Assembly: GCA_943908475.1 (NCBI GenBank)
Contig: CALTTG010000003.1
Span: forward strand, 62,001-126,000
DNA: 64,000 nucleotides
Direction of reading: 5' to 3'
DNA from: an uncultured Burkholderiales bacterium
Lineage (GTDB): Bacteria > Pseudomonadota > Gammaproteobacteria > Burkholderiales > Burkholderiaceae_C
Position numbers and translations under genes: made by a program. Shown one piece after another: positions 31,447 through 40,567 of this stretch (the first letter of the stretch is position 1; each line of letters begins with the position of its first letter). A model generated the notes under the pieces. The model was not told where the DNA came from. It saw only the letters and a list, made by a program, of their open reading frames with translations, and did no database searches.

Positions 31447-32283
31447 ATGCCCGACTACATCGCACCGATCCACCAGTTTCTGACCACCACGGCGCTGGAC
31501 CTGGGGGCCAAGATACTGGCGGCCCTGGCCTTCTGGATCGTCGGCCGTTGGCTGATCGGCCGCGTGATTGCGGTCATGCAAGGCGCGATGAACCGCAACC
31601 ATGTGGACCCCACGCTGACCAAGTACATGGGTTCGATCGTGGCCATCACCCTGAATGTGGCCTTGGCGCTGGGCATCCTGGGCTACTTCGGCATCCAGAC
31701 CACGTCCTTCGCGGCCTTGCTCGCCGGCGCGGGCATGGCCATCGGTGCTGCCTGGAGCGGCTTGCTGGGCAACTTCGCTGCGGGGGCCTTCATGCTGGTG
31801 CTGCGCCCCTTCAAGGTGGGCGACTTCGTCACCATCGGCGGCATCACGGGCACGGTGCACGAACTCGGCCTGTTCGGCACCACCCTCATCACCCCCGACA
31901 ATGTGCTGACGGTGGTGGGCAACGGTCGCATCTTTGGGGACAGCATCCAGAACTTCTCAGCCATGCCCGCTCGCCGCGTTGAGCGCACCGCCCAACTGGC
32001 CGGAGGCGTGGACGTGAACGACGCGCTGGCCCGATTCAAGGCGGCGGTGGAGGCCATTCCCCATGTCGTGAACAGCCCGGCGCCTGAAGTGAACGTGCTG
32101 GACATCAACCTGGTGGGACCGGTGATTGCCGTGCGCCCCTACTGCCACACCGATCACTACTGGCAGGTGTACTTCGACACCAACGAGGCCATTTTGCGGG
32201 TGTGCAAGGAGGCGGGCTGGCCAGCCCCCACCCCGGGTCAGATCAACCACGTGATCCAGGTCGGCCCGGCGGCTGCGGTCTGA
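31447..32283 (+). CDS. mscS: MscS-family small-conductance mechanosensitive channel
   Basis: A 278-residue inner-membrane channel of the minimal MscS type. Three N-terminal helices end in the Gly/Ala-rich pore helix (AGMAIGAAWSGLLGNFAAGA), and the beta-domain begins RPFKVGDFVTIGGITGTV. The C-terminal alpha-beta domain runs to ~270. It releases solutes on hypo-osmotic shock. ATG 31447 is chosen for the GGAGG upstream; the open frame extends to 31381. Confidence 0.88.
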   Translation: MPDYIAPIHQFLTTTALDLGAKILAALAFWIVGRWLIGRVIAVMQGAMNRNHVDPTLTKYMGSIVAITLNVALALGILGYFGIQTTSFAALLAGAGMAIGAAWSGLLGNFAAGAFMLVLRPFKVGDFVTIGGITGTVHELGLFGTTLITPDNVLTVVGNGRIFGDSIQNFSAMPARRVERTAQLAGGVDVNDALARFKAAVEAIPHVVNSPAPEVNVLDINLVGPVIAVRPYCHTDHYWQVYFDTNEAILRVCKEAGWPAPTPGQINHVIQVGPAAAV

Positions 32284-32298
32284 TCGGCCGCACGCGGC

Positions 32299-33216
32299 TC
32301 ACCGGCGCAGAAACTTCAGCTGATGTGCCAGCATCTCTGGGAACAAGGGGTTGAAGTAGGGGTCGAAGTGGTTGGCCGCCACCTCAATCACCTGCACATT
32401 GGGGTTGCCCACGCGCTTGACCTTGTCTGACACAAAGGGCGCCACCGTGTCGCCCGTGGCCCCGATCATCAGCATCGGGATCTTCACGTCCTTCAGGCGC
32501 AGCCAGGGGCGGTAAAACGGCATGGTCAGCACCGAGCGTGCGGCCACGCGGTTGTCGTACTTGTGGTCGGGGTGAGCTGCCAGGGCCGCCCGCATGGCGT
32601 CCATGCCACCGTCGCGGTCCATGGTCGAAAAACCTCCTTCTTCCGACAAGGTCGGAATGCAGATCGGAGCGCCCGGATTGACCTGGTCGAGCAAGCCCAG
32701 GCTGACCATCTTCACCAGCCGGCCGATGGGCGTGGCGAGGGTCGCGGCCAGGCCGTCCAGCATGGGCACTTGCACGATGGCGCCCTTCAGCTCGGGGTGC
32801 TGCGTGGCCAAGTCCACCACATGCCCACCACCGAACGAGGTGCCCCACAACGTGATGTCGTGTGCCAGCACCTGCGGTTGCGATTTCAGGTGCGCCAGGG
32901 CCGTGTCGGCCACGCGAGTACGGCGCCAGGGGTTGATGCCCTGGCGCGGGAAGCCGCCGCTGTCGCCCCAGCCGGGGTAGTCAAACTCCATGACCGCGAA
33001 ACCGGCCTCGACAAAGCTCAAGGCGAACGATGAGGTCAGGGCCATCTGCACACTGCCCCAGCCGCCCACGACCAGGATGCCAGGCAGCTGCACATCAGCT
33101 GGCGCGTCCTTGGGCAGGTACAGCGTGGCGGCGCACAGTGCGCCTTCGGCCATGAAGGTGGACTTGATGGCGCGGGCGCGCTCCATCGGAAGGTTGGGGT
33201 AGCGGCGTGTGTTCAT
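32299..33216 (-). CDS. Alpha/beta hydrolase
   Basis: A 305-residue hydrolase of the X-Pro dipeptidyl-peptidase/dienelactone-hydrolase-like group. The nucleophile elbow is WGTSFGGG (Ser127), the oxyanion region is VVGGWGSVQ, and the likely catalytic Asp and His are in MIGATGDTVAPF and VAANHFDPYF. No signal peptide is seen. It begins 25 bases after a Baeyer-Villiger monooxygenase gene on the same strand, so it may hydrolyse the ester or lactone that enzyme makes. Confidence 0.82.
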   Translation of the reverse strand: MNTRRYPNLPMERARAIKSTFMAEGALCAATLYLPKDAPADVQLPGILVVGGWGSVQMALTSSFALSFVEAGFAVMEFDYPGWGDSGGFPRQGINPWRRTRVADTALAHLKSQPQVLAHDITLWGTSFGGGHVVDLATQHPELKGAIVQVPMLDGLAATLATPIGRLVKMVSLGLLDQVNPGAPICIPTLSEEGGFSTMDRDGGMDAMRAALAAHPDHKYDNRVAARSVLTMPFYRPWLRLKDVKIPMLMIGATGDTVAPFVSDKVKRVGNPNVQVIEVAANHFDPYFNPLFPEMLAHQLKFLRR

Positions 33217-33241
33217 GGGGAGCTTCTGGGTGGTGTGGCGC

Positions 33242-34735
33242 TCAACGGCTGGGGCGAACGGCCGTGAATCGGTAGGCACTCAGCGACGAATGCCGCGTGA
33301 GCCAGCGGTAGCCGAAGGTGAAACCTGGCCAGTTCGTGCTGTTGTGCCCGTTGGCATCGACATACCAGCTCTTGCAGCCTTGCCACACGGTGGCGCGCAG
33401 GCGCTGCTGCACGGCGACATTGAAACGGGCATGGCGCTGCGCATCAACTTCGATTTCGCAGGCTCCAGTCTTCTGTGCGGCCTTCATGCAGCGCAGCACA
33501 TGGGCGATCTGGCTTTCCAGCATGTAGATGATGGAGCTGTGGCCCAGGTTGGTGTTGGGCCCGTAGAGCATGAAGAAGTTGGGGTACCCCGGCACGGTCA
33601 TGCCCAGGTAGGCCTGCGCGCCCTGGCGCCAGGCGTCATTGAGATCCCGCCCCTGGCGCCCCGTGATCGACATGGGCGCCAGGAACTCGGTGGCCGCAAA
33701 GCCCGTGCCGTACACGATGGCATCGGCCGGGTGGAGCTGGCCATCGGTGGTCTCGATGCCCGTGGCCGTGATGCGGCGGATGCCCTGGGTCACCAGCGTC
33801 ACGTTCGGCTTGGCCATGGTGGCCAGGTAGTCGTTGGACAACAAGATGCGCTTGCACCCAATGGGGTAATCGGGCGTGAGTTGTGCGCGCAGCGCAGGGT
33901 CGGACACCTGCTGACGCAGCAAGGCCTTGAAGGGCACGCCCACGGCCAGGTCCATCAGGGCCTTGATGCGCGTGAAGCCAATCGCACGGCCTTCGTACTG
34001 GGCATAGATGCGCGCGCGGTGCAGCTTCATGGTGATCGGTAGGGCCCGGAACATGGCCTTGCGCCAACCGGCATAAGGGCCATCGGGGCGCGGCAGGATG
34101 TAGGCCGCCGAGCGCTGGAACACCGACAAATGGGCCACCTGGTCGGCAATGGCCGGCACGAACTGAATGGCCGAAGCCCCCGTGCCGATCACGGCCACGC
34201 GCTTGCCGCGCAGGCTCAGGGCGTGGTCCCAATGGGCCGAATGGCAGACTGGCCCCTGGAAGCTGCTCATGCCCTCGATCTTGGGGTACACCGGGCGGCT
34301 GAGCTGGCCGGTGGCCGTGACCACATGCCGCGCCTGCAAGACCTGGCCATTGGTCAGGGTGACCGTCCACAGCGCCAGCGCTTCGTGGTAACTGGCACAG
34401 GCCACTTCGCTGTTGAAACGGATGGCGGGCAGCAAGCCGTACTTCTGCGCGCAATGGCGCAGGTACTGATGGATCTCGGCCTGACGGGCGAACACCCGCG
34501 ACCAGTTCGGGTTGGGCTCGAACGAGAAGGAATACAGGTGCGAAGGCACGTCGCAGGCGGCCCCCGGGTAAGTGTTGTCGCGCCACACGCCGCCCACGTC
34601 ATGGCGCTTTTCCAGGATCAGGCAGTCGCCCAGGCCCGCCTTCTTCAAGGCAATGGCCATGCCGATGCCCGCGAAGCCGGCGCCAATGATGAGAGTGTGA
34701 AACGGGGGGCGGGCTGATGTGCCGGTGTGTGGCAT
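33242..34735 (-). CDS. Flavin-containing Baeyer-Villiger monooxygenase
   Basis: A 497-residue class B flavoprotein monooxygenase. FAD motif GAGFAG is at 18-23, the Baeyer-Villiger signature FxGxxxHxxxW is at 159-169 (FQGPVCHSAHW), and the NADPH motif is VAVIGTGASAIQF. Such enzymes insert oxygen beside a ketone to give an ester or lactone, using NADPH and O2. It is first in a two-gene operon with an alpha/beta hydrolase and divergent from an AraC regulator. The ketone substrate cannot be told from sequence. Confidence 0.85.
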   Translation of the reverse strand: MPHTGTSARPPFHTLIIGAGFAGIGMAIALKKAGLGDCLILEKRHDVGGVWRDNTYPGAACDVPSHLYSFSFEPNPNWSRVFARQAEIHQYLRHCAQKYGLLPAIRFNSEVACASYHEALALWTVTLTNGQVLQARHVVTATGQLSRPVYPKIEGMSSFQGPVCHSAHWDHALSLRGKRVAVIGTGASAIQFVPAIADQVAHLSVFQRSAAYILPRPDGPYAGWRKAMFRALPITMKLHRARIYAQYEGRAIGFTRIKALMDLAVGVPFKALLRQQVSDPALRAQLTPDYPIGCKRILLSNDYLATMAKPNVTLVTQGIRRITATGIETTDGQLHPADAIVYGTGFAATEFLAPMSITGRQGRDLNDAWRQGAQAYLGMTVPGYPNFFMLYGPNTNLGHSSIIYMLESQIAHVLRCMKAAQKTGACEIEVDAQRHARFNVAVQQRLRATVWQGCKSWYVDANGHNSTNWPGFTFGYRWLTRHSSLSAYRFTAVRPSR

Positions 34736-34880
34736 GGGGGGGGGAACCTCAAGAAGCGACGAGGGCGAATCGCCAGCCGCGGATCATGCGCAAAAGCACC
34801 GCCACCGGGAATGTTGTGGCAGGTCAAACGCTTTATGATTTGGGCCAAACCCATCGGGGTTGACCCGCCATGAGCACACC

Positions 34881-35924
34881 GTGAACTTCTGGGATTTCAA
34901 GCGCAGCGCCGCCAGCGTGCGGCTGCTGGTCGAGTTCGGCCAGGAACAAGGATTGGACGCCACCCGCCTGTTGGCCCGTTCGCGCCTGAAGCTGGCCGAC
35001 TTGAGCGACCCGGCCATCGAGCTGGAAGCCCAGCAAGAGCTGTGCGTGGTGACGAATCTGCTGCGTGCCTGCCCGCAGCCCGGTCTCGGTCTGGCGGTGG
35101 GCATGCGCTACAACTTTGCGTTGTACGGCCTGTGGGGCCTGGGCCTGATCAGCAGCGCCACGGCAGGCGATGCGCTGGCTCTGGCCTTTCGATCCATTCC
35201 CCTGACCTTTGCGTTCTGCCGCATCGCCGGCGCGCTGGACGGCGAGTTGTTTGCCGTGACCTTCGAAGCCCCCGATGTGGAACCCGCCCTGCAGCGCTTC
35301 CTGGTCGAGCGCGATGTGGCCGCAGCCTCTCGCCTGATGAAGGAAACACTGGGCCCAGCCTTTGCCCTGAGCCGCTTTACCTTCCAGCACCCGGCCGAGC
35401 GCGGCGCGGGCGGCGTGGAGGAGCTCGCGCGCATGGTTGGCGTCCGCCCTGAGTTCGGCGCGAAACGCCACAGCTTGTGCTTCGATCCGGCATTGCTGGC
35501 GCTGCGGCTGCCCCAGGCCAACCCGGTGACCGTGGCCATGTGCGAACGCGCCTGTGACGAGCTGATGGCCAAACGCCGCGCCCGCCTGGGCACCGGCGAG
35601 TGTTTGCGCCAGTACCTGGACGCCACGCCCATGCAGGCCATGCCAGCCTTGCCCCAGGCTGCCCGCGCACTGGGCCTGAGCGAGCGCACCCTCAAGCGCC
35701 GGCTGCAGGAAGAAGGCCTGAGCTACCGCAGGCTTCTGGCCGAAGTGCGCAGCCGACAGGCCCAGACGCTGCTGAACGACGGCACCTGGTCGCTGACCCA
35801 GATTGCCGAGCACATGGGCTTCAGCGACCTCTCGAGCTTTTCTCAGGCCTACAAACGCTGGTTCGGCGTGGCACCCAGCGCGGGGCGAGAGGGCCACAAA
35901 CCGGAACAATTGCTCAAGCGCTGA
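34881..35924 (+). CDS. AraC-family regulator, likely controls BVMO operon
   Basis: A 347-residue AraC regulator with an N-terminal ligand domain (WDFKRSAASVRLLVEFGQEQ, the arabinose-binding-like type found in regulators of hydrophobic-substrate genes) and a C-terminal double helix-turn-helix (LGLSERTLKRRLQEEGLSY and IAEHMGFSDLSSFSQAYKRW). GTG 34881 fits the usual family start; a TTG at 34860 is possible and neither has a clear ribosome site. The intergenic gap with the monooxygenase gene is ~145 bases. It probably activates the monooxygenase-hydrolase pair. Confidence 0.82.
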   Translation: MNFWDFKRSAASVRLLVEFGQEQGLDATRLLARSRLKLADLSDPAIELEAQQELCVVTNLLRACPQPGLGLAVGMRYNFALYGLWGLGLISSATAGDALALAFRSIPLTFAFCRIAGALDGELFAVTFEAPDVEPALQRFLVERDVAAASRLMKETLGPAFALSRFTFQHPAERGAGGVEELARMVGVRPEFGAKRHSLCFDPALLALRLPQANPVTVAMCERACDELMAKRRARLGTGECLRQYLDATPMQAMPALPQAARALGLSERTLKRRLQEEGLSYRRLLAEVRSRQAQTLLNDGTWSLTQIAEHMGFSDLSSFSQAYKRWFGVAPSAGREGHKPEQLLKR

Positions 35925-36010
35925 ACAAACCGGACGATATCCCCAGCGAGGCACGCAAACCGTTGCACGCCCGCCCTGGAGTATCCGATACCCCAAAAGT
36001 CCAATCTCCC

Positions 36011-36545
36011 ATGAAAGGGTCGACGCGCCTGGCCTTGAACCGCATGGTCAGGGTGGCGCAGTTCGCGCAAGTCAACGACAACCAGCAAAGCATTGCCCGA
36101 CTGACGCGCAACATCATCATCTAACATGAGGATGCGAGCTTCGTCGAGACGGAAAAACAGAAGATCGGCGAACTTCGTGCGGCGAACACCGAGCTGCTGG
36201 ACAAGGTCATGGCCCTGAGCGGCGATGCCCAACAAGCGGGCACCTACCTTCTCACCGATGTCAAGGCACTGCAAGACGTGACGCTCAAGGCACTGGGTGC
36301 CGACCCCGCCGAATTGAGCGAAGCCGTCGCCCGGGTGGCCATTAAGGCGTGGAGCAGGTGGAACAAGGCACGTCGCTGGTTGACGAGGCCGACACCACCA
36401 TGAGCAAGATCGTGCAGTCGATCCAGAGGGCAGGCGACATCGTGGGCGAAATCACCTCGGCCACCGTGAAGCAAAACTCAGGCGCTCAACAAGTGGGCGA
36501 AGCCGCAGGGCAAATGGACCAGGCCACCCAGCAGCCATTGAAGGG
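36011..36545 (+). pseudogene. Chemoreceptor pseudogene with internal deletion and frameshifts
   Basis: Three reading frames each carry part of a chemoreceptor in the right order. The first, 36011-36124, has an N-terminal sensor-like piece ending RLTRNIII with a stop. The second, ~36128-36345, resembles a four-helix-bundle sensor (SFVETEKQKIGELRAANTEL). The third, ~36349-36545, is the end of the signalling domain (GTSLVDEADTTMSKIVQSIQ), homologous to the intact receptor at 29693-31168. The HAMP and most of the signalling domain, including the hairpin tip, are missing. This accounts for the 647-base gap between the AraC gene and the Gre-like gene; the first ~85 bases of the gap hold nothing I recognise. 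Confidence 0.7.
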
Positions 36546-36571
36546 TGCAGGAAATGGTCTGAGCACCAGAC

Positions 36572-37054
36572 TCAACGCACCCACTGCACCTCAAAGTGCC
36601 GCCGGGTCGCCCCCACCTGCATCCACACCTCATCGCCCTCGCATCGGCCCCGCAAGGCCTGCGCCAATGGCGACTCACTGCTGATGACCTGAACCGGGTG
36701 CTCGCCCGTGCCCAAGGTCATGCTGCCGCCATCGGGCCCCAGGAACAAGTGCTGCGTCTGGCCGTCGGCATCGAGCAGGCACACCAAAGCCCCCAGTTGA
36801 ATGCCCAGACTGGCATCGTGGGCACGCGGACGGAACTGCTGCCAACCCTGCATGGCCTGTCGAATGGCCTCGGCGCGGCGGGCTTGGCCCGCGGCCAAGT
36901 AGGCGGCCTCCAAGCCCAAGGTGTCGTACTTGTTTTCGGCGATGTTTTCTTCATGGGTGGCCGTTTCATGGGCCACCCTCGCCGCCTGTTCCACCTGCGC
37001 CAAGTCATCGGCCAGGCGCTTCAGCACCTGTTGTTGCAGCAGCGATTTGTCCAT
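36572..37054 (-). CDS. GreA/GreB-family transcription factor
   Basis: A 160-residue protein of the Gre/Rnk fold. An N-terminal coiled coil (residues ~1-75, with the acidic tip region EENIAENKYDT) leads to a C-terminal FKBP-like domain (LGIQLGALVCLLDADGQ, ISSESPLAQALRGRCEGDEV). Length matches GreA/GreB. Gre proteins insert the coiled coil into the RNA polymerase secondary channel and help cleave backtracked RNA. The sequence is diverged from canonical GreA/GreB and may be a paralogue with a regulatory role. Confidence 0.72.
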   Translation of the reverse strand: MDKSLLQQQVLKRLADDLAQVEQAARVAHETATHEENIAENKYDTLGLEAAYLAAGQARRAEAIRQAMQGWQQFRPRAHDASLGIQLGALVCLLDADGQTQHLFLGPDGGSMTLGTGEHPVQVISSESPLAQALRGRCEGDEVWMQVGATRRHFEVQWVR

Positions 37055-37107
37055 GTGTCATTGTAGACAGCGCCTTGAATGACACGAGAAGCCCTGACCG
37101 TCGTGCG

Positions 37108-38313
37108 TCAAACCACGTGACGGATGTTCATGCCATGCCGCCCCTGCGCCTTGACCCGATACAGCATGTCATCGGCAAGCTTGAGCAGGTCGGCCGCGCG
37201 GGTGGATCGTCGGCCGTGCAACACCACCCCACCGATGCTCACGGTGACATGCAGGGCCGTGTCTGAAGCCTCATGGGCCAGCCCCAGGTCGTCCACATGC
37301 TGCAAGATGCGACGCGCCACCTGCTGAGCCCCGCTCAGGTCGGTGTCGGCGAGCACCACCACAAACTCTTCGCCGCCGAACCGGGCGATGGCGTCACCCG
37401 GGCGCTGCAGCGCCGTGCGCATGGCCTGCGCCACCGTGACCAGGCACGCATCGCCGGCCAAATGCCCATGCAAGTCATTGAAGCGCTTGAAGTGGTCAAT
37501 GTCGATCATCAATACGGCCATGGACGACCGGTTCCGGATCGATCGTTGCCACTCTTGATTCAAGAACTCATTGAGTGAACGACGATTGGGCAGGTTGGTC
37601 AACGGGTCCCGGTGTGCCATTTCATCGAGACCTTGATTGGCGGCCTTCAACTGGGTCTGCGTCTCGTGCACCCGGATGGCCATCATGAAATGGTCGCGAT
37701 CTCGCTCCTCGTTGAGGAACACGCAGAAGAGGCCCACTCCACTCGCGAACAACAGCTGCACCACGTATTGCGTCGTCAGATCGGCCACGCCGCCAGCCAA
37801 CATGAAGGGGGCGATGGCCAGGTTCAGGGTGGTGAACTTCAAGGCCGCGCGCAAGGACGGTCTCAATCCACACATGTAGACGATCACGATCACCGGGCAC
37901 AAAGCCGCCGCGTATCGGGCAAAGGCAGGGTCTCGATAAGCCACCACCCCAATGGAAACCGTGGCATGAATCGCAAAGGCTGACCACGGCAACCAACGCT
38001 CGCGCGACACGAGGCCATGGGGTCGTCTGAGAACCCATATCGACCCACCGATGACGCTCCAACCGAAGACGGTGGTGACCACATAGAGCCACTCGTCGTG
38101 CCTCATGGGGAAACGCCACAACACGATGCAACCCAATGCAGAAAACAGCACATCCACGGCCACCAGCGACAGCCACCACAGGTCCAAAAGGCGCCTGAAT
38201 TGACTGGCCCGGTAAATCTCGAACAGCGGTTGCAAGTGGGGGGGCATGCGCCACCGACGATTGACCGCGCAGAAACGCAGCGGCGCCACCCCATGATTGT
38301 TTTGGACGTCCAT
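37108..38313 (-). CDS. Membrane-bound diguanylate cyclase (GGDEF)
   Basis: A 401-residue protein with about six hydrophobic helices (residues ~45-215), a short coiled linker and a C-terminal GGDEF domain. The active site reads FGGEEF, an accepted active form, with the nucleotide motif DIDHFKRFND upstream. It should make cyclic di-GMP from two GTP. An RxxD I-site is not clearly seen. ATG 38313 has TGGAGG just upstream. Its sensory input is unknown. Confidence 0.85.
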   Translation of the reverse strand: MDVQNNHGVAPLRFCAVNRRWRMPPHLQPLFEIYRASQFRRLLDLWWLSLVAVDVLFSALGCIVLWRFPMRHDEWLYVVTTVFGWSVIGGSIWVLRRPHGLVSRERWLPWSAFAIHATVSIGVVAYRDPAFARYAAALCPVIVIVYMCGLRPSLRAALKFTTLNLAIAPFMLAGGVADLTTQYVVQLLFASGVGLFCVFLNEERDRDHFMMAIRVHETQTQLKAANQGLDEMAHRDPLTNLPNRRSLNEFLNQEWQRSIRNRSSMAVLMIDIDHFKRFNDLHGHLAGDACLVTVAQAMRTALQRPGDAIARFGGEEFVVVLADTDLSGAQQVARRILQHVDDLGLAHEASDTALHVTVSIGGVVLHGRRSTRAADLLKLADDMLYRVKAQGRHGMNIRHVV

Positions 38314-38506
38314 GCAGCCTCCAGGGCTTGACGATTGCCTCAGCTCAAGCGCACAGGCTAAGCGTTCAGGGCGCACGGGTTAACCGTGGAAACATCTGTT
38401 TACAGCGGGCCTGAATCGGCGTAATGTATCTGTCTTACCAAATGGATGCCCCCGACCACCGCCCCCGGCGGCCAACGCCTGCTTGACTTGCGCATTTGGC
38501 GCAAAA

Positions 38507-38521
38507 TATGATGATCGTCAT
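38507..38521 (+). promoter_or_regulatory. Probable TetR operator at the tetR start
   Basis: TATGATGATCGTCAT is a near-palindrome (ATGATgATCGTCAT arms) covering the first candidate start codons of tetR. It matches a site at the MFS gene start on the other strand (39148-39162) at 13 of 15 bases. The repeated sequence in front of both genes suggests a shared repressor, most simply this TetR. Confidence 0.5.
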
Positions 38522-39101
38522 GTCTTCCGTGCCCACACGCAAAGAACTCAGCCACGACCGCATCGTCGATGTGGCCTCACGCGCGATCCGACGCGCAGGG
38601 TACAAGGGCGTGGGCGTGGCCGACATCATGAAAGAAGCAGGCCTGACGCATGGGGGCTTTTATGCGCACTTTGCGTCGCGCGACGCCTTGCTGGTGGAGG
38701 CCATGCAACGCGCCGGGCGCGACAGCCACGCCGCCCTGGCCAACGCCATGACTCGCCGCATGGCCCGGGGCCATTCGCGCTTCGCCGCCCTCGTTGGGTC
38801 CTACCTGCACGACTCGAACCTCGACCAAACGGAGCAAGGATGCGTCGTGGCCGCCTTGGGCTCTGAGATGACGCGCCAAGACGATGCCGTCCGAGAAGAA
38901 TCTCGCCTGCAAATCAAGGCCCTGATTGAGCTGGTGGAGCAGGCGCTGCCCCCCCACAGCGAACACGGTCAGGCGGCGGTGATTGCCGCCCACTTGGTCG
39001 GGGCGCTGCAACTGGCCCGCACCTTGGGTGGCTCGGCGGGACGGGCCTTGTTGGCGCAGTCCCGCGCGGCACTGATCCAGCTTCACGACACCCCCAACTG
39101 A
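38520..39101 (+). CDS. TetR-family repressor of the MFS transporter
   Basis: A TetR protein of about 193 residues. The helix-turn-helix is ADIMKEAGLTHGGFYAHFAS near residues 32-51, followed by a helical domain. It resembles the AcrR/YjgJ-type regulators that sit beside efflux pumps. Start candidates are ATG 38508, 38511 and 38520 and GTG 38529. The first three lie inside the likely operator and none has a ribosome site, so the true start or a leaderless mRNA is unresolved. It is followed by an MFS efflux gene. Confidence 0.82.
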   Translation: MSSVPTRKELSHDRIVDVASRAIRRAGYKGVGVADIMKEAGLTHGGFYAHFASRDALLVEAMQRAGRDSHAALANAMTRRMARGHSRFAALVGSYLHDSNLDQTEQGCVVAALGSEMTRQDDAVREESRLQIKALIELVEQALPPHSEHGQAAVIAAHLVGALQLARTLGGSAGRALLAQSRAALIQLHDTPN

Positions 39102-39147
39102 CGCCCTCGCCTTCCATGCCCTCCCAACCCAGCGCACGCGATCAAAT

Positions 39148-39162
39148 ATGACGGCCATCATA
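39148..39162 (-). promoter_or_regulatory. Probable TetR operator before the MFS gene
   Basis: On the minus strand this reads TATGATGGCCGTCAT, near-identical to the site at 38507-38521. It sits in the 76 bases between tetR and the likely MFS start at 39178 and would block that promoter. Confidence 0.5.
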
Positions 39163-39177
39163 AATTCAAAGCCCCCC

Positions 39178-40530
39178 ATGGCATCCCCCTGGCGGGCGTT
39201 CTGGATTGCCTGCAGCGCCGTCTTCCTCGTGTCGCTTGACTCGACCATGTTGTTCGCGGCCTTCGATGCATTGCGCCTGAGCTTCAGGGACACCGACATG
39301 GCCACGCTGTCGTGGGTGCTCAATGCGTACACCGTCGTCTATGCCGCCATGCTGATCCCGGCCGGTGGTCTGGCCGATGCGCACGGGCGCAGGCGCATCT
39401 TTCAGCTGGGGCTGACGGTGTTCATCGCGGCCTCGGTGGCCTGCGGCTTGGCGCCTTCGGTCGAGGGCTTGATCGTGGCCCGCGTGCTGCAGGCCGTGGG
39501 TGCGGCACTGCTGACGCCAGCCTCCATGTCCATCGTGATGGCGGCCTTCCCGGTGGAGCGCCGGGCCCTGGTCATCAGCTTGTGGGGCGCGGTGGGCGGC
39601 CTGGCCGCAGCAGTGGGCCCCAGCCTGGGCAGTTGGGTCACCGCGCAGTGGGGGTGGCCCTGGGCCTTCTACATCAACGTGCCAGTGGGCCTGTGGGCGC
39701 TTTGGCAGAGCCGCTCACACCTCCAGGAATCGAGCAACCCGGCGCAGCGCCGCCGCGTGGACGTGGTGGGCCTGATGCTGCTCATGGCCTGCGTGGGCGC
39801 GGTGGCACTGGCCATCGTGGAAAGCGAATCCCCCGCCTGGTCGCCGACGCAGATCGCCTCGGTGGCCGGCGCTGGTTCGCTGGCCGGCATCGCCTTTGTG
39901 CTGTGGGCACGCGTGCACCCCGCACCACTGCTGGATTTGTCGCTGTTCGCCCACCCCACCTACCGCTATGTGAATGCCGCCACCCTGGCCTTTGGCACCG
40001 CGTTCTCGATGATGTTCCTGGGTTTCTTTTTCTTCATGACCCACATCTGGCACTACAGCCTGCCGCAGGCGGGCCTGGCCGTGACGCCCGGGCCGCTGAT
40101 GGTGATGCCCACGGCCATCCTCACCGGGCGCCTGGCGGGCCGGCTGGGCCACCGACCCTTCCTGGTTGGCGGCGCACTGGTGTATGCGTGCAGCGGCCTG
40201 TGGCTGATGCTGGTCCCTGGCGCAGAGCCCGACTACCTGCGCGCCTGGTTGCCCGGCTTGCTGATGAGTGGCGTGGGGGTCGGCCTGGTGCTGCCCTCTC
40301 TGGCCGGGGCCGCAGTGAGCCGCCTGCCGACCGAGCACTACGCGGTGGGCGCCGCCTTCAACCAGGCCACGCGCCAGATCGGCAGCGTGCTGGGCGTCGC
40401 CATCACCGTGAGCCTGCTGGGCCACACCGGTCTGGCCCTTGCCGATTTCAACGCGCTGTACGGCCTGCACATCAGCCTGGCGATGCTCACGGGCCTGCTG
40501 TGCCTGCAGGTCAGCACCCGTCCGCGCTGA
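39178..40530 (+). CDS. MFS drug/solute efflux transporter (DHA2-type, 14 helices)
   Basis: A protein of about 450 residues with ~14 hydrophobic helices. The DHA2 family signature is present: DSTMLFAAFDAL in helix 1, LNAYTVVYAAMLIPAGGLAD, the motif A-like ADAHGRRRIFQLG, and the motif C-like GAVGGLAAAVGPSLGSW. It is likely an antibiotic or biocide exporter controlled by the TetR upstream. I start at ATG 39178 because the upstream ATG 39148 lies within the predicted operator; the N-terminus could be 10 residues longer. Confidence 0.85.
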   Translation: MASPWRAFWIACSAVFLVSLDSTMLFAAFDALRLSFRDTDMATLSWVLNAYTVVYAAMLIPAGGLADAHGRRRIFQLGLTVFIAASVACGLAPSVEGLIVARVLQAVGAALLTPASMSIVMAAFPVERRALVISLWGAVGGLAAAVGPSLGSWVTAQWGWPWAFYINVPVGLWALWQSRSHLQESSNPAQRRRVDVVGLMLLMACVGAVALAIVESESPAWSPTQIASVAGAGSLAGIAFVLWARVHPAPLLDLSLFAHPTYRYVNAATLAFGTAFSMMFLGFFFFMTHIWHYSLPQAGLAVTPGPLMVMPTAILTGRLAGRLGHRPFLVGGALVYACSGLWLMLVPGAEPDYLRAWLPGLLMSGVGVGLVLPSLAGAAVSRLPTEHYAVGAAFNQATRQIGSVLGVAITVSLLGHTGLALADFNALYGLHISLAMLTGLLCLQVSTRPR

Positions 40531-40567
40531 ACACCACCCTCTCCCCACACAACCCAAGGAACCCAAC

